Position numbers and translations under genes: made by a program
The notes under the pieces: generated by a model
Seen by the model: only the letters and a program-made list of their open reading frames with translations
Database searches by the model: none
What the model was told of the DNA's origin: nothing
Assembly: GCA_934045905.1 (NCBI GenBank)
Contig: OW203763.1
Span: 48,708,121-48,772,120, forward strand
DNA from: Leuctra nigra
Taxonomy: Eukaryota > Arthropoda > Insecta > Plecoptera > Leuctridae
Direction of reading: 5' to 3'
DNA: 64,000 nucleotides
Part shown: positions 55,611 through 64,000 of the stretch, in pieces
Layout of the letters: every line of letters starts with the position of its first letter
Position numbering within the stretch: the stretch's first letter is position 1

Positions 55611-56225
55611 GTGCAATAAAACAATTCGTGGTCATGCTAATCAACAGAATCTTGGTGGCTCAGTTACTAAACTAGAAACCACACAAAAAAGGCTCCATTA
55701 CTGGGTGCATTAGGGTGTCACAGCTTTTATAATTTGTCAGAATTATTTAATTATGTAAAATTCAGTTAATTAAGTAAATAGAAAAAAAATTCAGTAAAGG
55801 CTCCATTTCTAATATTCAGTGTATTAGGTGTTTACAACTTTTAATTTGTCACAATTATTTAATTATTTAAAATAGAGTTAATTTGTCAATATTGGTGGCT
55901 CAACAAGAAACAAGAACAACACGAAACAAGAAACCACAAAAAGGCTCCATTACGTGCATCCATTACGTGATCACAACTTTAAGTTTCTAAAATAAATTTT
56001 ATTATTTTAATTATAATAATTTGTCAATCTTGATGGTTCAGTTACGAAACAAGAAACCACACAAAATGGCTCCATTACTAGGTATATTAGGTGTTCACAA
56101 CTTAGTCAAAATTATTTCATTATTTCAGATGTTGTAATCTGTCAATCTTAGAAGCTCGGTTACAATAAACAAAAAACTACACTAAAGGGTCCATGCAAGG
56201 TGTATATAGGTGTGTAAAACATTTA
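55611..56225. repeat. Degenerate tandem repeat, 4-5 units
   Basis: Units of roughly 110-150 bp each contain 'aatctt(g)gtggctcagtta', 'aaacaagaaaccaca', 'aaggctccattac', 'gtattaggtgttcacaactt' and 'aatttgtca'. 'ggctcca' recurs at ~55691, 55800, 55946 and 56070. Diverged, non-coding. Confidence 0.65.
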
Positions 56226-56834
56226 ATGGAAATCTGTGGGTATGAGATATTTTAATTTCATTTCATCATCCAACAATGCCTACGTTAAAAAGTTAGAATA
56301 ATAAAACGCTTTTAAATTATCATGATTTATTTCCAAACTGTGAGTCAAAGTCTCATCAAGTGACATTGTTTAATGGAAATAAATAAACCTGAAACTGATG
56401 TTCCTCCTAATCTGACATTAATGAAATAAACATTGGTTTTGATGCAAACGTTATATACGGAAGTGGTCTGGCTTGTTAACATCGGCAATACAATAATATT
56501 CTTCAAGTATAGGCAATAGCACGAAGAAGTTTCCTGGTTTGAAAATATGAAAATATTATCTTCCACAGCAACATCACAAAACAATATAATAATCATTAAA
56601 TAAGATTAGTAGACTAATTAAAATGCAAGCTAGATAACTGTATACAAGTACCTATAGAAGAAGACAACAACAATAATAAATGGACATCGATCGTATTTGC
56701 CATGAACAAAGGTAAACATTAAGTTGAACTCTCAGGGAGAGGCAGAGAGGTGGAGATGCCAGGTATAGGCCGGCCCATGCTATCCGTGTACATAGGCGAG
56801 TAAGGCGGGTAGCGTAAATTTCATCACCCGTCAT
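56226..56834. other. Spacer, no gene recognised
   Basis: AT-rich; short minus ORFs lack motifs. Confidence 0.4.
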
Positions 56835-58260
56835 ACTCCTTCCCACCAGCACTTTAAACACCAGGTGGCTCAGCTAGTTAATCTTAACTAAGTTCCTTTT
56901 AAGTTACATTGCCTTCCAAAAACCATCCGGATTTTATTTAAAATGTGTTGTAAACATCTGTAAGCCTGCACGCTTTACCAATTGAGTTTATATGACATAA
57001 AAAAGTGAACTTGGGAGAATTTGAAAATGAGGAAACGCATTTGCAATCATCTATCTTTCGTATACCTTTCAGTTTACCAAGTGGCGACAAATATGTAGTA
57101 CGAGATGAACGCACAAATTCCGGTCTACACCGGAACAATACAAGTACAATTTACTTTATTCACATGACTCAAAGTTGGGAACTTTTAACAAATTATAATT
57201 TGAGATAACTCAAATTCAACCAAAAGAAATTGACCCTTTCGTTATACTTACTTCGGAACTATTGAAAGAAAAACAGAAAACTTTAGACAAGAAGTGACGT
57301 TGTTGGCGTTACTGTAATGACACTTAATGATTAGTGAAAGCTGCTATAAACTTATACCCCATATGACATATTATGACATGTATACCCCATACGCATTGAA
57401 TTTGCTCCGACCATGTAGACTTCTTCTATCTTCTTCCTACTTTCTGTCTTTCTTCGGCTCCTTTATCGTCATCTTCTTTCTTATGTTGCCTTCTTCTTGA
57501 CACAATGCGCCTAGCTTTATTTTTAATTTTTTAATTTCGATTTTAAATTTATTTTTTCAGTCGTTTTTAATTTTTATAATTTGTTAAAGTTTACAATGAT
57601 GGTTCACTTAGATTGTATTCTTCAAATTTGGACACAACGTTAGGTTTATAGTGTTGTGCTTGGCGGCAGTAACTGGGCGAAATGATTTCACGAATTTTAG
57701 GTGCGAAATTGTTTAAACTAGGAAAACGCTCTGAGTAACGCGTTGATGAGCGAGCACGGATACACGCAACACCTCGAACCGAAATTATGTCGATCGAAAA
57801 TGTCATTAAAAGCCAATAATTCTTGAATTTCGTCACAGACTTGTATAAATATCTCCAAAATTTCCAAAAATATTGGTCCCAATAACCTTGCTAAGTTTTA
57901 AGTTGATCGATTAAACCTTTGATTGAACGGTTCCTTGTTAAGTTTCAAAAATCACATGATATCCTTCAAACAATATACCTGGGACCACTCATATGATATG
58001 ATATTACTGTGGACACAATATCAGATCAATCTGTTAAACGGTCATTATTAGTTTCATTTCGTTTGAAACTTTCTGCTCTAACTACCTTGCCTTGAACTGA
58101 AGATTCGAAGTCGCCGTGAATTTGACAGCCAACACACAAAATGTCCCTAAAATTACAAAAACTTTTGAAAATAACTACAAATTAGACTGAAAATTGGCAA
58201 AAATACGTTAAATGTTGCTACCAATTACCATGCGAAGTTTTTAGTTGGTCGGTCAATCGG

Positions 58261-58290
58261 CAATACCCGCTGCACGAGAGCGGGTATTGC
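58261..58290. other. Perfect 12-bp stem hairpin inside copy c
   Basis: GCAATACCCGCT (from the base before 58261) pairs with AGCGGGTATTGC around a 7-base loop. It lies at the apparent deletion junction between the short ORF and the 3' region. Confidence 0.7.
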
Positions 58291-58307
58291 GTTGATTGTT
58301 TGAGTAT

Positions 58308-58487
58308 CTATCTCCTTGCAGCAGTCTGGTCGGGGGTCTCTTTGCTCCTTGATGCTTTATTATTAACGACATTTTGTTTCAACCTTTTAGATTTAGCTTC
58401 GTCAGTTTCTTGATCTTCAATTTCACGCAGACGCTTTTTCGCCTTTATGGCTTTCATTCTAGCAGAAGTCTTTCCATTTTTCGGCAT
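58308..58487 (-). CDS. Putative Helitron/Pif1-type N-terminal peptide (59 aa)
   Basis: An ATG-to-TAG ORF on the minus strand inside copy c. The product is highly basic at the start (MPKNGKTSARMKAIKAKKR), then acidic 'EIEDQETDEAKSK', then 'SRSKETPDQTAARR'. The basic start and the 'ETP(E/D)Q..AR' repeat style resemble the N-termini of Helitron-encoded Rep/helicase and related Pif1-like proteins in arthropods. No Rep, HUH or helicase motif follows, because the ORF ends at a stop 18 bases before a hairpin and then enters the 3' region, as in an internally deleted element. I infer a truncated remnant, not a working protein; the similarity needs a database check. Confidence 0.45.
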   Translation of the reverse strand: MPKNGKTSARMKAIKAKKRLREIEDQETDEAKSKRLKQNVVNNKASRSKETPDQTAARR

Positions 58488-60027
58488 GTTTAAATAGGGA
58501 TAAGATAGGTAATGAAAAAGTAAGAAGTAGAGTACCTACCTAACTAAAGTACAATAATATTTGTGTGATCAATGTTTGAAATGCACGAAATGTGTGCTCA
58601 AAGACGTAATGTATTCAATGTCGTAATGTTACGAAATGAATCTTGAACAAAACTTCGCAAATATGAAAATAAAGTAAACACCTTTCAACTAATAAGCGAA
58701 AGGAATCAAAGTTCCACACAAAAAAACGGATCAGGTAAAATAGTAACTACCTAGTTTAGAAACGGAATGAATCCAACGTTCCACAATTAAAATAAGACAA
58801 CGTAATGTTTTGAACTGAATGAATCAAAACTTTCAAAAAAAAAAAATAGCAACCTTCAAGGAAATGTCAGGCTAGACAGAAGCTCAAAAACGGAATAAAT
58901 CCAACGTTTCCAAGAAGAAAATAATTTGAAATAATCAATCCCCTGGACAAAAACTGTAGATACCTAATATCTATGCTTTAAAAGCAATTCAATTTTACTA
59001 ATACCTTCACAAAGTACACCAAATTGCCAAAATTATCAACGAAAAGAAGCAAAATGCAGGAGAGATTTGGAATGACGTGTGAACGCTAGAAGAGAACAAA
59101 CGCCACTCAATGATATTATTGAAATGTGAGCTTATGTTTCTAATCCCTCCTGGATGCAAAATCAGCCAAGTAGAAACACGGGAGGCACGGCCATCAGAAC
59201 TACGAATTGACGAAAAGACAATCAAGGTCCTTAAAAACTCGAAATGATTTGTTGGAAACTATGATCCAAATTGAATTATTCAAATTTGATCAACTCAATA
59301 AACATAAAAATATCTGCTTTTCACTAAAAAAGTGTACATACCATCAAAACACTCTTGTACCTAAAGCAAATCAGATTCAGTTGCATTGGAAAGACATTCA
59401 TTTTCAATGTTTCATTTCTGACAGCTATTAAAAATGTCAATAAGTGCATACTTTCTTGACAGATTCGGCTGAAAATTTGTAAAATAAGTGACATTGTTGG
59501 TCTTACTGACCATGCTAAATATGAGTTTGATCACATTTCTCGAAGACCATTTTCATTTTTTAGGCTATCAGGAGATACTTATTTTAACAATGAACTAATG
59601 GATGGATTTCAAAAAAATATGGGTCTGCAAACAGAGAAGGTTGTCTTTACATGTGTGCAAAATTTCAGGTCGATCGGTGAAACGGTGCGACTTCTATTGC
59701 TTCCTTGAGCATACAAAAACAAAAAAAAAAAAAAAAAAACAGAGGTCCGTGCTAAAAGAGCCAAATGGAGTCGCTCGCTTCGCTCGCTCAACAATATATT
59801 ATTGCTTGGCCCTTCTTTAAGATCTCAATTGTTTTAAGTGGGAAGGTGCTTGGCAGTTTTTTTTACAAGTTTTTGTTTTTGTACAATGAAGTACATACAG
59901 TCAGACAGACACACAGACATATATTCTACTTTATAGGTATAGATTAGACTCTTCAGTGTCAGCTGGTTTCAAATTACTTTCAGTTATAAAATCTTTAATT
60001 TTCGTTTGTTATCATAATCATTCACAC

Positions 60028-60085
60028 GGCACCTTTAGCCTAGTTGCAGAACAGTGCGACGTTAAACACTATTAAAACATGCATT
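60028..60085 (+). mobile_element. SINE-tail core, copy 2
   Basis: 'acctttagcctagttgcaga', 'acagtgcgacgttaaacact' matches the 36478-36531 core. No flanking duplication is obvious. Confidence 0.55.
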
Positions 60086-60803
60086 AAATTGAAAATCATT
60101 CATACCAATTTCCTTCTTCCCCACTCGTCCATGATTTGCTAAAGCTTGTGGATTTTTTGTATTGTTTATAGCTCGACATTAAGCTTATAAGTATTGGGTG
60201 GGATTTGATAATGGTTGTTTGCACATGGAAAGTGAGCATTACTAAATATTCCATAGGATTGCTTAATATCTGTTGCAGATACTTCTGATATTACTCGCAT
60301 TCTGTTGATGGCCTTTGTTAAAACACGCAAACGCATTTCTTATCGAAAAATCAAATAGTAGTGCCTAACAAAGTTATTGGTCGTTATGCAATTGGATCAT
60401 TAGGGAGTATATCTTTGCATGCGAACAATGGTGATTCGAATTCTATAACTACAGCCATATAGAGATAGAAAGCCACATCAACATTCATATAGAATGTATT
60501 CAATAGCTATGATTCCCGCTCTCTGATTACGTCAATATTGATTGTGTCGCTAATGCATTTTATACATTCAAAAACCAAATAGGCGAATCAAAGGGAAAAT
60601 TATATATCTGTCTTCGTTTGCTCTCTCCCTTTTCTACGGTTTTATGGCGTACATCCTTCCCTTAGTCATAAACTCAGCGTATAGAGCTTTTTTCATTGTG
60701 TCTAACGACGTAATTTGACGGCGTCGAAGCTTTTACTATTGTCATCGGCATATTAAATGAACCACAAATTTTGCTGTAACTCCTTTTCTCGGGCTTGGAG
60801 TTA
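60086..60803. other. Spacer, no gene recognised
   Basis: AT-rich without recognisable motifs. Confidence 0.4.
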
Positions 60804-61190
60804 ATCCCCATAAAAAACTCGGTGTAAAAATACCGGCCAAGTAACCTCAATTAAAAAAATAAAACTGAAAATAAAATATTGAGCACTGAAAATTGTGGTG
60901 ATATCAAAAACTAAGCCAAGTCAAACGTTAATTAAATAATAATGTTTAAAAATGAAAAATACTTTGAGCATCGTGCATATATCAATACTGTACAGAATTG
61001 TATTGAAAAAAAAATATATTTACGTTTGCACTCAAAATATGATGCGCCATGGATTACTATTTTTTTAAATGATTTTTGAATAACGTGCTAGGCACATTCT
61101 TTGATTTATAACCACTTTTTATTGCTGAATGTTTCAAATATATAATTTTATTTTAGTTGCGACTTATATTGTATTTTTAACGGATTTTTT
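60804..61190 (+). mobile_element. LH family 5' inverted-repeat module, copy 4
   Basis: 'ccccataaaaaactcggtgt' and 'agccaagtcaaacgttaatt' on the left; 'gatgcgccatggattactat' and a diverged complementary arm on the right. Corresponds to the arms at 40166-40560 and 50511/53541 but more decayed. The matching 3' tail lies at 62460-62817. Confidence 0.5.
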
Positions 61191-61327
61191 TTAAATGAAA
61201 TATCAATTATTTTTTTAGCATATAGTTTTTAGTTTTTTGATTACCATATACTTGATTTAACACATATTAAAGTACCGATGAATTCCTAAAAAAAACGCAA
61301 TTTCCTAATTGGTTGCTATAGAAATAT

Positions 61328-62197
61328 CAGAGTTGGGTAAGTTACTTGTAAAAAGGAACTAGTTACTCTGTAAGTTACCAGGTCTCAAAAGGAACTAAGT
61401 TACTTGGTAAGTTACTTGATTTGAAAAGTAACTGAGTAGTTACCGAAAAATTTAAGTTACTTTTAAGTTACTTTAAAGTTACTTTTCGGATATTTTTTCG
61501 ACAAAACACAAACGTGATCGAACTCCGTTGAGGGTTGATTTTGTTCGACAAAGCAATTTTATTATTTGTATTTAATCACAGTCATCGTGCTCACGTCAAA
61601 ATACAAATTAATAATAAATGTAATTTGCACTCGCGGTAATGGTAAATATTAATGCACGCACCTCTTCCTCTTCACTTCACTTCTTTAAATGGTCCATCCA
61701 TGTGACAATCACTTTGATTTGTGAAACTCTACCTTATTGGGTATACATTTTATGTAAAAGCTACCCTTATTGGCTAGTATGAATGACGTCATACTTGTTT
61801 TCATTTGGATAGGTATGATTCTCGGAAAAACTTGCAGCGCATCTGCAAGAATCCCCCAGCCCAACTACCTGCTAATGACTTGTGGAAGGAAATAGATCAA
61901 TGGGAAGGAAGGACACACATTTCATTTCCTGTGATTTGTTGTCTGGGTTTATGATTTTCTCTCAAGAGATAGATAGGGAGTTTGTAGACTGTGAAAATAT
62001 TATATTTTTGTCAAATTATTTCACCTAAAAGTAACTTTAAAAGTAACGAAAATTAAGTTACAAGTTCCTGTAAAATTGTAACTTAGTTACTCACAAAGTT
62101 ACTGAGGATAAAAAGTAACTAGTTACCCCAAAAGTTACCTAAAAAGTAACTAGTTACCAGTAACTAGTTACTTTCGTTAAGTTACTACCCAACTCTG
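61328..62197. mobile_element. 870-bp hAT element with perfect 8-bp TSD
   Basis: AGAAATAT precedes (61320-61327) and follows (62198-62205). Termini are CAGAGTTGGGTAAGTTACTT and its near complement. Both subterminal regions contain many AAGTTACTT / AAGTAACT words. No transposase; the centre is unique sequence. It inserted between the 5' and 3' parts of LH copy 4. Confidence 0.9.
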
Positions 62198-62271
62198 AGA
62201 AATATGGGTTTGATGATAACTGGTAGTGTGAAATAGTACCAAGGTATCAAGGTAGGGTCGTGGAAAAATGT

Positions 62272-62385
62272 GTCGACCATCCCTACGCTTATACAATCCC
62301 GCCATTCAACGGAGCGCTGGTATACCACTCACTGTACGATCTCCGTTGTATGGCGGGATGGTATAAGCGTAGGGATGATCGAGAT
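62272..62385. mobile_element. ~114-bp inverted-repeat element
   Basis: Arms of ~40 bp: 'ccatccctacgcttatacaa' with 'tcccgccattcaacggag', complemented by 'ctccgttgtatggcggga' and 'tggtataagcgtagggatg'. The 66-residue ORF crossing it is incidental. Confidence 0.75.
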
Positions 62386-62459
62386 ATTATTCCAAAGCAT
62401 GGTACCCGCCAATTGACGTCTGCAATTACGGTTTACGAATGTCAGTCCAAAAATGCATA

Positions 62460-62817
62460 ATGTCAAGACGCCAAAAGTGCACAATTGGTAAAAATGTCAA
62501 GTCGATCAGGTCAGCCGTTACGACTGTTGCGGTGATAGCAGCTTATTCTGACAACTGAATCTTTGTCATTCATCAGAATCAGGAAGTGTTGCAATTTCGC
62601 GTTTTTACGGCCTCTAGATCGAAAAACGGGAAATATGGAAATATGAAGTTTGGAAATATGGTCATAGCTCATAATTAAGACATTTCCCAAAAATGTGAGA
62701 TGTTCCATAAATTGAGATCCAGTACGCCGAATAGCCATTTAGATGTTCAACGTATTTGGTAGCTTCACAGCCTGGTGTACGGTCCAACTTGGCCGATTGG
62801 ATCGACCGCTCCACTAG
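62460..62817 (+). mobile_element. LH composite element, copy 4 (3' tail)
   Basis: 'gacgccaaaagtgcaca', 'ggtaaaaatgt', 'cagccgtta', 'aattaagacatttcccaaaa' as in copies 1-3, ending 'gatcgaccgctccaCTAG' at 62817. The hairpin is degraded on its left side. Confidence 0.65.
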
Positions 62818-62874
62818 ATATTGGAATGTATATTCATAAAATGATTCAGGATTTTATTTCGCAATTTTACTAAT

Positions 62875-63000
62875 AGGCCACGACCGCCTCCTTCCCACCT
62901 TCCATCCCTTCATAACCTTCACCATCATCTCCCAATCATCCTCATAATCACTCATCCGTCGCTATTAGCCTCCCTGCAGAACAATGCCAGAAAAAATCGC
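62875..63000 (+). mobile_element. SINE fragment with tail core, copy 3
   Basis: 'cgtcgctattagcctccctg', 'cagaacaatgcc' matches the 36478 core. The upstream C/T-rich 'ccttcccaccttccatccct' segment may be the SINE body. Confidence 0.5.
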
Positions 63001-63221
63001 AATTACGGGCACCCCTGAAAAAAAATGTGTTATATGGATATTAAAATGAATATTATAATTTCCAGTAAAAATTATGTGGTAAATCAATGGGGAATATTCG
63101 TGAATAAAAAATAATGCTTATCAAAATGAAGAATATTTCACAATATTTTTTTTGAATGAATTATGATAAAAACTCTTAATACCGGTATCTCTTATTAACA
63201 TATTATTATTAACATTACATA

Positions 63222-63583
63222 GTTGGGTAAGTTACTTGTAAAAAGGAACTAGTTACTCTGTAAGTTACCTGATCTCAAAAGGAACTGGGTTACTTGATAA
63301 GTTACTTGATTTGAAAAGTAGCTGAATAATTACCGAAAAAAGAGAACTACATTTAAGTGCGTTTAAAGTTACTTTTCAACTTTTCAATATTATACGTATG
63401 ATAGAAATGTAAAATAAAATAAAACTTGGGTTTTATTTGTCAAATTAATATTCAACCTAAAAGTAACTTTAAAAGTACGAAAATTAAGTTACAAGTTACT
63501 TTAAAATTGTAACTTATTTATTTACAAAGTAAGTATGGATGAAAAGTAACTAGTTACTTTCGTTAAGTTACTACCCAACTCGG
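63222..63583. mobile_element. ~360-bp non-autonomous hAT, relative of 61328-62197
   Basis: 'agttgggtaagttacttgta' and 'aaaaggaactagttactctg' at the left and 'cgttaagttactacccaact' at the right match the larger element, which has a longer centre. Flanks show an imperfect 'attaaca' duplication. Confidence 0.75.
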
Positions 63584-64000
63584 CATTAACATATCATAGT
63601 TAATTCGTTTTCTAATCAACACAAATTCATCAATAAAATGTTCGAAAGCAATAGTGTCCAACCCCACGAGTGGCTTCTGGGCTGATATTTCTCATCCTCA
63701 AGAGAGATGCTCTTGAGATTCTGTGTGCACTCGCCATCCAGTTGTGTACAGATGGTATTCCATTCTCTTAACCCTCCTATTGTGATCCCCCTCCCCCCCC
63801 CCCTCGCCTGATCGGCAGCGATCAACATTCAACACGAGAAAAGATGACTCATGAACAGAGCGTTTTGGGTAGTGTCGAAAATGGTGTTAATTTAAGAATG
63901 AAGGGAGTGAAATGGGTTCTAGCACCCTCAAGGGATTTTAATAGTAACATAGGGGGAATTGGGGTATGGAAATGGGAAGGGGAATTGTATAGAAAAGTGT
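63584..64000. other. Spacer to window end
   Basis: No gene recognised. A C-run lies near 63788-63801. Confidence 0.4.

Larger units (their letters stand above)
57718..59789 (-). mobile_element. Helitron-like family, copy c (2.07 kb)
   Basis: On the minus strand it starts GAGCGAGCGAAGCGAGCGAC at 59789 and ends '...tactcagagcgttttCCTAG' at 57718, followed by TTT. It interrupts the F repeat, giving both boundaries. It shares 5' ('atcgacctgaaattttgcac') and 3' blocks with copy b and carries extra central sequence including a 59-residue ORF and a strong hairpin at ~58261-58290. Confidence 0.75.
56835..59945 (+). repeat. F family copy 2, split by a Helitron-like element
   Basis: F blocks run 56835-57717 and resume at 59790 ('caacaatatattattgcttg') through 'aagtttttgtttttgtacaa' to about 59945. 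It includes 'aggtggctcagctagttaat', the paralogue of the sequence flanking the insertion at 34448, and the polypyrimidine block plus one arm of the palindrome seen at 35478-36278. Confidence 0.7.

Overview
This window reads as eukaryotic, AT-rich, repeat-saturated nuclear DNA from an arthropod. I infer an insect, perhaps a hemipteran, from the mix of repeat families: R2/R4/NeSL-type LINEs carrying a restriction-like endonuclease, Penelope-like elements, Helitron-like elements, hAT and TTAA-type DNA transposons, and a 5S-rRNA-derived SINE. I see no intact host gene, no operon structure and no CRISPR array. Nearly all open reading frames are pieces of decayed transposable elements or chance ORFs. 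One short candidate for a non-transposon coding fragment lies near 36.7-37.2 kb.

Layout. 0-6.7 kb: a ~169-bp tandem repeat, a hAT-like TATCTAGATA element, a 5S-derived SINE, small palindromic MITEs and a Penelope-type terminus. 6.7-14.2 kb: two RLE-bearing LINEs head to tail on the minus strand. LINE A (6700-9780) carries a 91-bp insertion, and LINE B (9790-14170) is split by a 592-bp transposon inserted exactly at a TTAA. 14.2-22.8 kb: AT-rich spacer with a long inverted repeat, an A-rich duplicated block, a 26-bp minisatellite, and nested terminal-inverted-repeat (TIR) elements. 22.9-25.8 kb: a decayed Jockey/CR1-like LINE (minus). 26-33 kb: spacer, a tRNA-like SINE head and a Penelope-like GIY-YIG fragment. 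33-40 kb: nested TIR elements, a palindrome with ~370-bp arms, a 54-bp SINE-tail insertion with a perfect 13-bp target duplication, and an LTR-like region with a TATA/Inr core promoter.

40-64 kb holds the most unusual material. A dispersed family (four copies of its tail) combines a long inverted repeat at its 5' side, tandem ~118-bp units containing YY1-like, ETS-like and CRE-like motifs, and a 3' hairpin followed by CTAG. A second, Helitron-like family (copies ending at 45733, 46600 and 57718) also ends in CTAG and is always followed by T. Its longest copy encodes a 59-residue basic peptide resembling the N-terminus of Helitron/Pif1-type proteins. Inserted among these are a 1.9-kb TA-flanked element made of ~290-bp units in two opposing arrays, an element built of TCGCGACTAT motifs, an ACTATAGTA-rich tract, and a hAT element with a perfect 8-bp duplication.

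The elements have nested repeatedly, so empty-site paralogues inside the window let several insertion boundaries be read directly. All family names rest on motifs read by eye. No database comparison was possible.
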